Shown here: piece after piece, positions 18,537 through 27,514 of the stretch
Layout: each line of letters starts with the position of its first letter
Numbering within the stretch: the stretch's first letter is position 1
Notes under the pieces: generated by a model
Databases searched by the model: none
What the model was told of the DNA's origin: nothing
What the model saw: the letters and a program-made list of their open reading frames with translations, nothing else
From: Paracoccus sp. S-4012
GTDB taxonomy: Bacteria; Pseudomonadota; Alphaproteobacteria; Rhodobacterales; Rhodobacteraceae
Assembly (NCBI RefSeq): GCF_009674885.1
Contig: NZ_WKKA01000001.1
Location: 496,001-560,000 of the forward strand
Direction of reading: 5' to 3'
Length of the DNA: 64,000 nt
Program-made: the position numbers and the translations under genes

Positions 18537-18752
18537 TCAGCCCTTCAGCTTCGTCAGCGCCCCGCCCTTGTGGTAGGCGACATGGTCGGTCTTGTCGCTT
18601 TCGATCTCGTACTGCGGATCGTCCTCGGAGCAGTGGCGGGTGTAGCCGTTCAGCTGGAAGTCCTTCTTATGGACCTTCACGATCCTGCCGCTGACCCGCC
18701 CGGCCTCCGAGTTCCAGCTCACATGGTCGCCGACCTTGTAATGCGCCGCCAT
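18537..18752 (-). CDS. DUF2945 (HVA1/TUDOR-like) small protein
   Basis: This 71-residue protein consists of one SH3/TUDOR-like domain, starting KVGDHVSWNSEAGRVSGRI and including YEIESDKTDHVAYHKG, which is the DUF2945 pattern. These proteins are cytosolic and of unknown function; they often travel with DUF488 genes and stress loci. GGAGGG precedes the ATG. It is divergent from a DUF488 gene, only 19 bases away. Confidence 0.9.
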   Translation of the reverse strand: MAAHYKVGDHVSWNSEAGRVSGRIVKVHKKDFQLNGYTRHCSEDDPQYEIESDKTDHVAYHKGGALTKLKG

Positions 18753-18771
18753 TTTGCCCTCCTGTGGTGCA

Positions 18772-19299
18772 ATGACCGTCTTCTACAGCATCGGCCACTC
18801 GACCCGCACGATCGAGGAGTTCGTGGCGCTGCTGCGCGCATCCGGGGTGCGCCGCGTGGTGGATGTCCGCACCGTTCCGCGTTCGCGCACCAACCCGCAG
18901 TATAACCGCGACGCGCTGCCCGAGACGCTGGCGGGCTACCAGATCGGCTACACCCATATCGCCGCGCTCGGCGGGCGGCGGGGGCGGACGAAGGGCGAAT
19001 CGCCCAACGGCTACTGGCGGGTGAAGAGCTTCCAGAACTACGCCGACCACACGCTGACGCCCGCCTTCGCCGCGGGGCTGGCCGAGCTGCGCGAGCTTGG
19101 CGCGCGCGAGCCCTGCGCCATGATGTGCGCCGAGGCCGTCTGGTGGCGCTGTCACCGGCGCATCATCACCGACTGGCTGATCGCGGCGGGGGAGGAGGTG
19201 CAGCATATCCTCGGGCCGGGGCATGTCGACGAGGCGAGCCTCACGCCGGGCGCGGTGGTCGGCCCCGGCGGGGTTGTCACCTATCCGCCCGAGGGGTGA
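18772..19299 (+). CDS. DUF488 domain protein
   Basis: This protein of 175 residues starts MTVFYSIGHSTRTIEEF. It has DVRTVPRSR near 29-37 and a conserved CAEAVWWRCHR near 122-132, matching the large DUF488 family, whose members are presumed nucleic-acid or nucleotide-modifying enzymes. The ATG at 18772 was chosen because homology starts there; a TTG 18 bases upstream is in frame. No Shine-Dalgarno of its own is visible. It pairs with divergent DUF2945. Confidence 0.9.
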   Translation: MTVFYSIGHSTRTIEEFVALLRASGVRRVVDVRTVPRSRTNPQYNRDALPETLAGYQIGYTHIAALGGRRGRTKGESPNGYWRVKSFQNYADHTLTPAFAAGLAELRELGAREPCAMMCAEAVWWRCHRRIITDWLIAAGEEVQHILGPGHVDEASLTPGAVVGPGGVVTYPPEG

Positions 19300-19359
19300 G
19301 CCGCTGGAACTCGCGCGACTCTTGCGCGACAGTCGCGCCGGATCGGGGCAGGGGACGCC

Positions 19360-21168
19360 ATGAGCTTTCAGGATTTCACCGGCGCCGCCGGGCCGCATGA
19401 TGCGGCGGGGCGGCTCGCGGCGCTCCGGGCGCAGATGCGGGCGCAGACGCTCGATGCGGGGATCGTGCCGCGGGCGGATGCCTATCAGGGCGAATACGTG
19501 GCCGACTCGGACGCGCGGCTGCGCTGGCTGACGGGGTTCTCCGGGTCGGCGGGTTTTGCGATCGTGACCGCCGACCGCGCCGGCGTGTTCGTGGACGGCC
19601 GCTACCGGGTGCAGGTCCGCGCCGAGGCCGATCCGGCGCATTTCACCCCGGTGGACTGGCCCGAGGTGAAGCCCGCCGCCTGGCTGCGCGAGGCGCTGCC
19701 CGAGGGGGGGCGCGTCGGCTTCGATCCCTGGCTGCATACGGTGACGGAGATCCGCGCGCTCGAGAAGGGGCTGGAGGGGAGCGGCATTGCCCTGGTGCCG
19801 GTGCCGAACCCGGTGGATGCGGTGTGGCAGGACCGGCCCGCGCCGCCGGTCGGCCCGGCGCGGTTGCATGATGACGCCGTGGCCGGGCAGACGGCGGCCG
19901 GGAAGCGCGCCGCCATCGCGGCGGAGCTGGAGAAGGCCGGGCAGGGGGCGGCGGTGCTGACGCTGCCCGATTCGATCTCGTGGCTGCTGAACATCCGCGG
20001 CTCCGACCTGCCGCGAAACCCGGTGGTGCAGGCTTTCGCGCTGATCGAGGCGAACGGGCGGGTGGCGGTGTTCGCCGACCCCGCGAAGTTCGACGCCGGT
20101 CTCCGCGCGCGCCTCGGCAACGAGGTGAGCTTCCTGCCGCCCTCCGCCTTCGCCGCCGCGCTGCAGACGCTGACGGGGCCGGTGCGGATCGACCCCGCGA
20201 CGGTCCCGCAGGCGGTCGCGGATGAGCTGGAATCGCTCGGCATCGCCATCGCCGAGGCGCCCGACCCGGTGCTGCTGCCCAAGGCGCGCAAGAACCCGGC
20301 CGAGCTTCGGGGCATGCGCGACGCGCATCTGAAGGACGCAGTGGCGATGGCGCGGCTGCTGCATTGGCTCGACGGCGCCGCGCCGGGCAGCCTGACCGAG
20401 ATCGACGTGGTGCGCCGGCTGGAGGGCTTCCGCCGCGAGGCCGGCATCCGCGACATCAGCTTCGACACCATCGCCGGCTCCGGCCCGCACGGGGCGCTGC
20501 CGCATTATCGGGTGAGCGAGGCGAGCAACCGCGTGCTCGGCGAAGGCGAGCTTCTGGTCCTCGACTCGGGCGGGCAGTACGACGAGGGCACGACCGACAT
20601 CACCCGGACGCTTGCCATCGGGCCCGTCGCGGAGGCGGCGCGCGACCCCTATACGCGCGTGCTGCGCGGCATGATCGCGATTTCCCGCGCCCGCTTCCCG
20701 CGCGGCCTCTCCGGGCGCGACATCGACCCGCTGGCGCGGCAGTTCCTGTGGGCGGCGGGGATGGACTACGACCACGGCACCGGCCACGGCGTCGGCGCGG
20801 CGCTCTGCGTGCACGAGGGGCCGGCGCGGATTTCGAGGCTCTCCGAGGTGCCGCTGGAGCCGGGGATGATCCTCTCGAACGAGCCCGGCTACTACCGCGA
20901 GGGGGCGTTCGGCATCCGCATCGAGAACCTGCTGGCGGTGCGCGATCTCCGCCGCGAGGCGAGCCCGGACGGGCGCGACATGCTGGGCTTCGAGACGCTG
21001 ACCTGGGTGCCGATCGAGACGCGGCTGATCCTGCCGGGGCAGATGTCGGGCGAAGAGGTGGCGTGGCTGGATGCCTATCACGCGGAGGTGCGGGAGCGGG
21101 TTGCGCCGCTGCTGGAGGGCGAGGTGCGGGAGTGGCTGGTGCGGGTGACGGCGCCGCTTATGCGCTGA
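19360..21168 (+). CDS. M24 family Xaa-Pro aminopeptidase
   Basis: This 602-residue three-domain aminopeptidase P releases N-terminal residues before proline. It has two creatinase-like N-terminal domains to about 315, then the pita-bread catalytic domain. Metal ligands visible are D402 and D413 (LDSGGQYDEGTTDITRT), H476 (GTGHGVG), E508 (NEPGYY) and E522 (RIEN). It is probably cytosolic, as no signal peptide is present. It stands alone and is followed by the hairpin-rich gap at 21169-21375. Confidence 0.95.
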   Translation: MSFQDFTGAAGPHDAAGRLAALRAQMRAQTLDAGIVPRADAYQGEYVADSDARLRWLTGFSGSAGFAIVTADRAGVFVDGRYRVQVRAEADPAHFTPVDWPEVKPAAWLREALPEGGRVGFDPWLHTVTEIRALEKGLEGSGIALVPVPNPVDAVWQDRPAPPVGPARLHDDAVAGQTAAGKRAAIAAELEKAGQGAAVLTLPDSISWLLNIRGSDLPRNPVVQAFALIEANGRVAVFADPAKFDAGLRARLGNEVSFLPPSAFAAALQTLTGPVRIDPATVPQAVADELESLGIAIAEAPDPVLLPKARKNPAELRGMRDAHLKDAVAMARLLHWLDGAAPGSLTEIDVVRRLEGFRREAGIRDISFDTIAGSGPHGALPHYRVSEASNRVLGEGELLVLDSGGQYDEGTTDITRTLAIGPVAEAARDPYTRVLRGMIAISRARFPRGLSGRDIDPLARQFLWAAGMDYDHGTGHGVGAALCVHEGPARISRLSEVPLEPGMILSNEPGYYREGAFGIRIENLLAVRDLRREASPDGRDMLGFETLTWVPIETRLILPGQMSGEEVAWLDAYHAEVRERVAPLLEGEVREWLVRVTAPLMR

Positions 21169-21187
21169 CCCCCCACCGTCCCGCGTC

Positions 21188-21215
21188 CGCAAATGGGACC
21201 CTGTGCCCATTTGCG
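21188..21215. repeat. Stem-loop 1 of a tandem hairpin cluster
   Basis: Perfect 10-bp stem CGCAAATGGG/CCCATTTGCG with an 8-base loop, 20 bases after the aminopeptidase stop. There is no T-run. Confidence 0.75.
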
Positions 21216-21235
21216 CGCATCGTCAGTCACGGGAG

Positions 21236-21259
21236 GACCGATCCGCCCGCGGATCGGTC
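21236..21259. repeat. Stem-loop 2 of a tandem hairpin cluster
   Basis: Perfect 10-bp stem GACCGATCCG/CGGATCGGTC with a CCCG loop. It abuts the third stem-loop. Confidence 0.75.
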
Positions 21260-21288
21260 AGCGTCCGCCCTCCCCACGGCGGACGCTG
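21259..21288. repeat. Stem-loop 3 of a tandem hairpin cluster
   Basis: Perfect 11-bp stem CAGCGTCCGCC/GGCGGACGCTG with an 8-base loop. A smaller GCCCC-TTTC-GGGGC hairpin follows at 21316-21329. Together these occupy most of the gap between the aminopeptidase and FAD-oxidase genes. Confidence 0.75.
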
Positions 21289-21375
21289 CCCTCTGTTGCG
21301 ACAGGCCGGCGACGGGCCCCTTTCGGGGCGAATGCGCCTCGCCTATCCTGAGCCGGCCCTCAAGGAACCGCGCCC

Positions 21376-22755
21376 ATGCCCATCCCCGACGACGCCCTCG
21401 CGGCCCTTCGCGCCCTTCTCGGCCCGCGCCTCTCCACCTCCGACTCCGAGCGCGCGACGCATGGCGCCTCCGAGACCTACCACCGCGCCCCGCCGCCCGA
21501 CGCCGTTGCCTTCCCCGAGACCACCGCCGAAGTCTCGGACATCCTGAAGATCTGCAACGCGTACCGCGTCCCCGTCATGGGCTTTGGCACCGGCACCGCG
21601 CTCGAAGGCCATACGCTCGCCACCCGCGGCGGGCTGACGGTCAGCCTCATGCGGATGGACCGCGTCCTCGACATCCGCGCCGCGGACATGCTGGCCGTGG
21701 TCCAGCCCGGCGTCACCCGCGAGGCGCTGAACGAGGAACTGCGCGCAACCGGCCTCTTCTTCCCGGTCGATCCCGGCGCCAACGCCAGCCTCGGCGGCAT
21801 GGCGGCGACGCGGGCCTCGGGGACCACCGCGGTCCGCTACGGCACCATGCGGGACAACGTCCTCGGACTGGAGGCGGTGCTGGCGGATGGCCGCGTGATC
21901 CGCACCGGCACGCGGGCGGCGAAATCCTCGGCCGGCTACGACCTGACCGGCCTTCTGGTCGGCTCCGAAGGCACCCTCGGCCTCATCACCGAACTGACCC
22001 TGCGCCTCCACGGCCAACCGGAGGAGGTCGCGGCGGGCGTCTGCGCCTTCCCCACGCTCGAGGCGGCGGTCGAATGCGTCACCGCCACGATCCAGTCCGG
22101 CATCCCGATGGCGCGGATCGAGTTCGTGGACGCCGCCGCCGCCCGCGCCTTCAACCAGACCTCGGGCCTCAGCCTGCCCGACCTGCCGCATCTGATGGTC
22201 GAGTTCCACGGCTCCCCGGCCTCGGTCGCCGCCGATGCCGTGGCCTTCGGCGCGCTGGTCGAGGAGTTCGGCGGCCTCGGCTTCGACTGGGCCACGACGC
22301 CCGACGACCGCGCCCGCCTCTGGCGGATGCGCCATGGCGCCTACCGCGCCTGCCTCAAGCTGCGCCCCGGCGCCACGGCGGTCGTGACGGATGTCTGCGT
22401 GCCGATGTCGGAACTGCCCGCCGCCGTCTCGGCCGCCGCCGCCGACATTGCCGCCGAGGGGCTGCTCGGTCCGATGGTCGGCCATGTAGGCGACGGCAAC
22501 TTCCACGCGCAGCTTCTCGTCGAGCCGGGCAACGACGCCGAACTCGCCGCGGCCAAGCGCATCGCCACCCGCATGGCCGAGCGCGCCATCGCCATCGGCG
22601 GCACGATCACGGGCGAGCACGGCTTCGGCATCGGCAAGCGGCCCCTGATGGCGGCGCAGCATGGCGAGGCCTGGCAGGTCATGGGGGCGATCAAGGCGGC
22701 GCTCGACCCGAACGGCATCCTCAATCCCGGCAAGCTGGTCCCGGACATGAACTGA
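21376..22755 (+). CDS. FAD-linked oxidase, D-lactate/2-hydroxyacid dehydrogenase type
   Basis: This 459-residue flavoprotein of the VAO/PCMH fold resembles GlcD and D-lactate dehydrogenase (cytochrome). The FAD-binding PCMH domain spans about 35-215, with VMGFGTGTALEGH near 70-82 and the GLFFPVDPGANASLGGM segment near 120-136. The C-terminal cap has GHVGDGNFHAQ near 373-383, holding substrate/metal histidines, and ITGEHGFGIGK near 413-423. It oxidises a 2-hydroxyacid and passes electrons on to a quinone or cytochrome. AAGGAA precedes the ATG. No glcE/glcF partners are adjacent, which favours the D-lactate type. Confidence 0.9.
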   Translation: MPIPDDALAALRALLGPRLSTSDSERATHGASETYHRAPPPDAVAFPETTAEVSDILKICNAYRVPVMGFGTGTALEGHTLATRGGLTVSLMRMDRVLDIRAADMLAVVQPGVTREALNEELRATGLFFPVDPGANASLGGMAATRASGTTAVRYGTMRDNVLGLEAVLADGRVIRTGTRAAKSSAGYDLTGLLVGSEGTLGLITELTLRLHGQPEEVAAGVCAFPTLEAAVECVTATIQSGIPMARIEFVDAAAARAFNQTSGLSLPDLPHLMVEFHGSPASVAADAVAFGALVEEFGGLGFDWATTPDDRARLWRMRHGAYRACLKLRPGATAVVTDVCVPMSELPAAVSAAAADIAAEGLLGPMVGHVGDGNFHAQLLVEPGNDAELAAAKRIATRMAERAIAIGGTITGEHGFGIGKRPLMAAQHGEAWQVMGAIKAALDPNGILNPGKLVPDMN

Positions 22756-22853
22756 CGCGTTCGTGAGCGGGCGGCGACCTGACTTCCGCCGCCTGCGCTG
22801 CGATAACCCCGACAAAAGCGCGGGAAGCGCACGGGCAGGACAGGGACAGGCAT

Positions 22854-23645
22854 ATGCGGCAGCTCATCGCGATTCTGACGATGCTCACGCTCGTGGTGGT
22901 CGCGGGCTGCGCGCGAACCCCGCCGCGCGGGCCGGGAGGGGCGGTCCATGTGGGCGGCACGGTGCCGGAACTGGGCGACACCGCCCCGCATGCCTGGATC
23001 GGCGGGCACCCCTACAACCATCAGGTTCACGGCGTCGACGTCTCGCGCTGGCAGGGCGACCTCGACTGGGCGCGGATGCGGCAGGCAGGCGTCAGCTTCG
23101 CCTTCATCAAGTCCACCGAGGGCGGCGATCATTCCGACCCGATGTTCCGCCGCTACTGGGCCGAAACCCGTGCCGCCGGCATCCCGCGCGGCGCCTATCA
23201 CTACTACTACTTCTGCCGCACCGGGCGCGAGCAGGCCGAGTGGTTCATCCGCAACGTCCCGCGCGAGCGCGGCGCGCTGCCGCCGGTGATCGACCTCGAA
23301 TGGACCGCGTCCCGGACCTGTCCGCGCCGGCCGCCCTCGGCCGAGGTGCAGCGCGAGGCGGCGGAGTTCATGGACATCCTGCACCGCCATTACGGCCAGC
23401 GGCCGATCATCTACACGACCGTGGATTTCTACCGCGACAGCGCACTGCGCAACTGGCGGGAGGAGTTCTGGCTGCGCTCGGTCGCGGGTCATCCGAACGT
23501 CGTCTATCCGGGCCAGAACTGGAGCTTCTGGCAGTATACCGGCACCGGCACCGCGCCCGGCGCGAGGGGGAACATCGACCTCAACGCCTTCGCTGGCAAC
23601 CGCACGCAATGGGCGCAATGGCTGGCGCGGCGGTCCCAGAGGTAG
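22854..23645 (+). CDS. GH25 lysozyme-like lipoprotein
   Basis: This 263-residue protein has a lipoprotein signal, MRQLIAILTMLTLVVVAGC, with Cys19 as the lipidated residue. A GH25 (Chalaropsis-type) muramidase domain spans about 55-260. GVDVSRWQG carries the first catalytic Asp and VIDLEW the catalytic Asp/Glu. It should cut beta-1,4 MurNAc-GlcNAc links from the periplasmic face of a membrane. Its last 28 bases overlap the CPBP gene. Confidence 0.92.
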   Translation: MRQLIAILTMLTLVVVAGCARTPPRGPGGAVHVGGTVPELGDTAPHAWIGGHPYNHQVHGVDVSRWQGDLDWARMRQAGVSFAFIKSTEGGDHSDPMFRRYWAETRAAGIPRGAYHYYYFCRTGREQAEWFIRNVPRERGALPPVIDLEWTASRTCPRRPPSAEVQREAAEFMDILHRHYGQRPIIYTTVDFYRDSALRNWREEFWLRSVAGHPNVVYPGQNWSFWQYTGTGTAPGARGNIDLNAFAGNRTQWAQWLARRSQR

Positions 23646-24289
23646 CCTCGCCCGCGCGGCGGGCCCGCCTCTGGGCCGAGTTCGCCGTGCTCTTTGTCGC
23701 GGTGCCGGTGGCGATCGCCGTGGCGCTGCCGCCGCAGCGGATGTTCCAGGCGCTGTTCGTCGTCACGCTCGCGGGCCTCGTGATCCTGTGGCGCACCGGC
23801 GGCTTTGACTGGCGCGGCCTCATGCGCGGCTGGCGCCGCGTGCCGTGGCTGGAGGCCGGGCTGATCGCGCTCGCCGTCCTCGCCGCGGGCCTCGTGCTGC
23901 TGACGCTGCTCAGGCCCGAGGCGCGGTTCCTGATCCTGCGCCAGCGGCCGGAGTTCATGCTGCTGATCTGGGCGCTCTACCCGATCTTCTCGGCGCTGCC
24001 GCAGGAGCTGGTGTTCCGCGCGCTCTTCTTCCACCGCTACGGCGCGCTGGTTCCGCACCGGCCCTCGGCGCTGATCGTCAATGCCGGGGTCTTCTCGCTC
24101 GCGCATCTGATGTACTGGTCGCCCGTGGTTCTCGCCATGACCTTCGTCGGCGGCTGGCTGTTCGCGCGCGCCTATGTCCTGCGCGGCTTCCCCGCCGCCT
24201 GGGTGCTGCACGCGGTGGCCGGCAATGCGGTCTTCGCGGTGGGCCTCGGGACCTGGTTCTACTCGGGCAACGTGGTGCGCCCGTTCTGA
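23618..24289 (+). CDS. CPBP family membrane protein (Abi/Rce1-like)
   Basis: This 223-residue protein has about six or seven membrane segments. CPBP motifs are present: QELVFR near 130 (motif 1), FSLAHLMYW near 159 (motif 2) and HAVAGN near 198 (motif 3). In Rce1-type proteases motif 1 is EExxxR; here the first Glu is Gln, so protease activity is uncertain. The start at 23618 lies inside the lysozyme gene (another ATG is at 23609). The end overlaps convergent cfa by 31 bases. It is likely coupled to the GH25 gene. Confidence 0.85.
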   Translation: MAGAAVPEVASPARRARLWAEFAVLFVAVPVAIAVALPPQRMFQALFVVTLAGLVILWRTGGFDWRGLMRGWRRVPWLEAGLIALAVLAAGLVLLTLLRPEARFLILRQRPEFMLLIWALYPIFSALPQELVFRALFFHRYGALVPHRPSALIVNAGVFSLAHLMYWSPVVLAMTFVGGWLFARAYVLRGFPAAWVLHAVAGNAVFAVGLGTWFYSGNVVRPF

Positions 24290-25539
24290 TCCTCGGGAGG
24301 GTCCATCATGTAGTTGCGCGTGATCGGCAGCGAGTCGTTGCGCCGCGCCAGCTGCACCTGGAACACCACCAGCCGGTGCAAGCGGAAGGCCATTTCCGGC
24401 CCCAGCAGGTAATACCGCCACATCCTGACGAACCGCTCGTCATAGAGCGCCTCGGCCTCCGCCGCCCGCGCCTCGAACCGCGCGCGCCATTCGGCCAGCG
24501 TCTCGGCGTAGTGCCGGCGCCAGACCTCGACATCGGTGATCGTGACCCGCTCGCGCTCGCAGGCCGTGGCAATCTGCGACAGCGACGGCAGTGCGCCGCC
24601 GGGGAAGATGTATTTGCGGATGAAGCTCGAGGTCGGCGCGGGTGGCCCCGACGAGCCGATGGTGTGCAGCAGCGCCACCCCGTCATCGGTCAGCCGCTCG
24701 CGCACGGTGCGGAAGAACTGGCGGTAATGGGGCGTGCCCACATGCTCGAACATGCCGACCGAGACGATGCGGTCGAATTGCCCCTGCACCGCGCGATAAT
24801 CGAGAAGTTGCAGGTCGATCCGGTCAGCCATCCCCTCCGCCTCGATCCGCCGCCGGGCCCAGGCCAGCTGCTCCTGCGACAGCGTGACGCCCGTCACCCG
24901 CGCGCCGTAGTCGCGGGCGAGCGTCAGCGCCATGCCGCCCCAGCCGCAGCCGATGTCGAGGACGCGCATCCCGGGCTCGATCCTCAGCTTCCTGGCGATG
25001 TGGTGCTTCTTGGCCTCCTGCGCCTCGTCCAGCGTCATGTCCGCGCGCGGCCAGTAGGCGCAGGAATACTGCCGGTCGCGGTCGAGGAAGAGCTCGTAGA
25101 GCTCGCCCGAGAGGTCGTAGTGATGCGCCACGTTGCGGCGCGCGCGGGCGGCGCGGTTCCACTCGGTGAACGGGCGCATGGCGTTCCGCACCGGGGTCAG
25201 CCGCCAAAGCGCCCAGCCGCGGGGTTCGACGGCCCGGTTGGCGAGGGCGAGGGTCAGGAAGCCCGCGAGGTCGTCGCCCTCGATCGTCAGCCGGCCATCC
25301 ATGTAGGCCTCGCCGACGCCCATGTCGGGGTCGCGCAGGATCGCCCGCATGGTAGGCCGGTCGTGGATGCGGATGGCGACCGCGGGCGCCGGCGGCGTCA
25401 CCGCGCGCGACGATCCGGCCGGCGCCGGCGCCTCGGGGCCCGGCCCGTAGCGGCGTGTCCGGCCGTCGGGATAGGTTACGGTCAACTCGCCCCGTCGCAG
25501 CACGCTGCGCAGCAGCGTATCGAGAATCCGGTCCAGCAT
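24259..25539 (-). CDS. cfa: Cyclopropane-fatty-acyl-phospholipid synthase family methyltransferase
   Basis: This 426-residue SAM-dependent enzyme methylates unsaturated acyl chains of membrane phospholipids. The N-terminal lipid-binding part (about 1-130) includes MDGRLTIEGDDL. The methyltransferase domain has the SAM motif DIGCGWGGMALTLA near 195-208 and downstream VSVGMFEHVG and YIFPGGALPS segments typical of the CFA synthase family. The start at 25539 (MLDRILDTLLRS) was preferred over an upstream codon by homology. It is divergent from aspS copy 1, 153 bases away. Confidence 0.93.
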   Translation of the reverse strand: MLDRILDTLLRSVLRRGELTVTYPDGRTRRYGPGPEAPAPAGSSRAVTPPAPAVAIRIHDRPTMRAILRDPDMGVGEAYMDGRLTIEGDDLAGFLTLALANRAVEPRGWALWRLTPVRNAMRPFTEWNRAARARRNVAHHYDLSGELYELFLDRDRQYSCAYWPRADMTLDEAQEAKKHHIARKLRIEPGMRVLDIGCGWGGMALTLARDYGARVTGVTLSQEQLAWARRRIEAEGMADRIDLQLLDYRAVQGQFDRIVSVGMFEHVGTPHYRQFFRTVRERLTDDGVALLHTIGSSGPPAPTSSFIRKYIFPGGALPSLSQIATACERERVTITDVEVWRRHYAETLAEWRARFEARAAEAEALYDERFVRMWRYYLLGPEMAFRLHRLVVFQVQLARRNDSLPITRNYMMDPPEDQNGRTTLPE

Positions 25540-25629
25540 ACGGCCCCTCGGTTTTCCGCGGCCGCTTGCGGGCCGCCTGACCACGGGACTGTGACAAATG
25601 TTTTTGGCATGGGGAAGGGCTCCCGCCTG

Positions 25630-27465
25630 CGCTTGACTTCATCCTTGTTGCGGGTTTGACCCTGCGGCGCGCCACCAGCCCGAGGGTTTCCCATGAGTTC
25701 CTATCGCAGCCACACCTGCGGCCAGCTTTCGGCCGCTGATGCCGGGGCGGAGGTTCGGCTGTCGGGCTGGGTGCACCGGGTGCGGGACCACGGCGGCGTG
25801 CTGTTCATCGACCTGCGCGACCATTACGGCATCACGCAGGTGATCGCCGACGGCGACAGCCCGGCGTTCGGGTTGCTGGAGAAGCTCAGGGCCGAGACGG
25901 TGGTGCGGATCGACGGCCGGGTGAAGCTGCGCGATGCCGCGCTCGTGAACCCGAAGCTGCCGACCGGCGCGATCGAGGTCTATGCGACGGATGCCGAGGT
26001 CCTCGGCCCCGCCGACGACCTGCCGCTGCCGGTCTTCGGCGATCTCGACTACCCGGAGGAGACGCGGCTCGCCTACCGCTTCCTCGACCTGCGGCGCGAG
26101 TCGCTGCACGCCAACATCATGCTGCGCGCGCGCGTGATCCGCTGGCTGCGCGATGCCATGTGGGACGCCGGCTTCACCGAGTTCCAGACGCCGATCATCA
26201 CCGCGTCGAGCCCCGAGGGCGCGCGCGATTTCCTGGTGCCCTCGCGGCTGCATCCGGGAAAATTCTACGCGCTGCCGCAGGCGCCGCAGCAGTTCAAGCA
26301 GCTGATCATGGTCGCGGGCTTCGACCGCTATTTCCAGATCGCCCCCTGCTTCCGCGACGAGGACCCGCGCGCCGATCGCTCGCCCACGGATTTCTACCAG
26401 CTCGACATGGAGATGTCGTTCGTCGAGCAGGAGGACGTGTTCGCGGCGATCGAGCCGGTGATCCGGGGGGTGTTCGAGCAGTTCGGCGGCGGCCGGCGGG
26501 TGGAGGCGGACTGGCCGCGGATTCCCTACGCCGAGGCGCTGCTGAAATACGGTACCGACAAGCCGGACCTGCGGAACCCGATCGAGATGCAGGTGGTTTC
26601 GGAGCATTTCCGCGGCTCGGGCTTTGGCATTTTCGCCGGCCTGCTGGAGCAGGAGGGGACCCAAATTCGCGCGATCCCGGCGCCGGGCGGCGGCTCGCGC
26701 AAATTCGCCGACCGGATGAACGCCTTTGCGCAAGGACAGGGGCTGCCGGGGATGGGCTACATCTTCTGGCGCAGGGGCGAGGCCGGGACCGAAGCCGCCG
26801 GGCCGATCGCCAAGGCCCTTGGGGAGGGGCCGACCGAGGCGATCCGGGCGCAGCTGGGCCTTGGCGAAGGCGACGCGGTGTTCTTCCTCGGCGGCCGCCC
26901 GGAGCAGTTCGAGGCGGTGGCGGGCCGCGCCCGGACCGAGATCGGCCGCGAGTTGGGCCTGATCGACGAGGACCAGTTCCGCTTCGCCTGGATCGTGGAT
27001 TTCCCGATGTACGAGAAGGGCGAGGACGGGCGGATCGACTTCTCGCACAACCCGTTCTCGATGCCGCAAGGCGGGATGGAGGCCCTGGAAGGTGACCCGC
27101 TCGAGGTGCTGGGCTACCAGTACGACCTCGCCTGCAACGGCTACGAGCTGGTCTCCGGCGCGATCCGCAACCATCGCCCGGAGATCATGTTCAAGGCCTT
27201 CGACCTCGCCGGCTACGGCCGCGAGGAGGTGGAAAAACGCTTCGGCGGCATGGTGAAGGCGTTTCGCTACGGCGCGCCCCCGCATGGCGGCTGCGCGGCC
27301 GGGATCGACCGGATCGTGATGCTGCTGGCGGACGAGAGCAACATCCGCGAGGTGATCATGTTCCCGATGAACCAGCGGGCCGAGGACCTGATGATGGGCG
27401 CGCCCTCCGAGCCGACCGGCGAGCAGCTGCGCGAGCTCAGGCTCAGGGTGGTCAGGGAGGAGTGA
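25630..27465. repeat. Large direct repeat, left copy (aspS plus upstream region)
   Basis: This segment corresponds to 31701-33537 and includes 63 bases before aspS that align with one indel to the other copy. Similarity stops at the aspS stop codon. Long identical tracts alternate with clusters of synonymous changes. Confidence 0.9.
25693..27465 (+). CDS. aspS: Aspartyl-tRNA synthetase, copy 1
   Basis: AspRS charges tRNA-Asp (and tRNA-Asn in non-discriminating forms, common where GatCAB makes Asn-tRNA). It has 590 residues, the bacterial length: an OB-fold anticodon domain (about 1-110), the class II core with motif 2 [19 protein letters not shown] near 219-237, the GAD insertion (about 290-420) and motif 3 GIDRIVMLL near 538. 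GAGGG precedes the ATG. It differs from copy 2 (31765-33537) at 11 residues, none in the motifs listed. Both copies look functional. Confidence 0.96.
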   Translation: MSSYRSHTCGQLSAADAGAEVRLSGWVHRVRDHGGVLFIDLRDHYGITQVIADGDSPAFGLLEKLRAETVVRIDGRVKLRDAALVNPKLPTGAIEVYATDAEVLGPADDLPLPVFGDLDYPEETRLAYRFLDLRRESLHANIMLRARVIRWLRDAMWDAGFTEFQTPIITASSPEGARDFLVPSRLHPGKFYALPQAPQQFKQLIMVAGFDRYFQIAPCFRDEDPRADRSPTDFYQLDMEMSFVEQEDVFAAIEPVIRGVFEQFGGGRRVEADWPRIPYAEALLKYGTDKPDLRNPIEMQVVSEHFRGSGFGIFAGLLEQEGTQIRAIPAPGGGSRKFADRMNAFAQGQGLPGMGYIFWRRGEAGTEAAGPIAKALGEGPTEAIRAQLGLGEGDAVFFLGGRPEQFEAVAGRARTEIGRELGLIDEDQFRFAWIVDFPMYEKGEDGRIDFSHNPFSMPQGGMEALEGDPLEVLGYQYDLACNGYELVSGAIRNHRPEIMFKAFDLAGYGREEVEKRFGGMVKAFRYGAPPHGGCAAGIDRIVMLLADESNIREVIMFPMNQRAEDLMMGAPSEPTGEQLRELRLRVVREE

Positions 27466-27514
27466 ACCACGCGCCGCCCGGCGCGTTGAAACGGCGATGC
27501 GACGAGGAGCCGGC

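Noticed and set aside
25540-25692. An RpoE/ChrR-type promoter before cfa, as known for cfaA in Rhodobacter sphaeroides
   Set aside because: I could not find the TGATCC-type -35 element in the gap, so singlet-oxygen control is not supported here.
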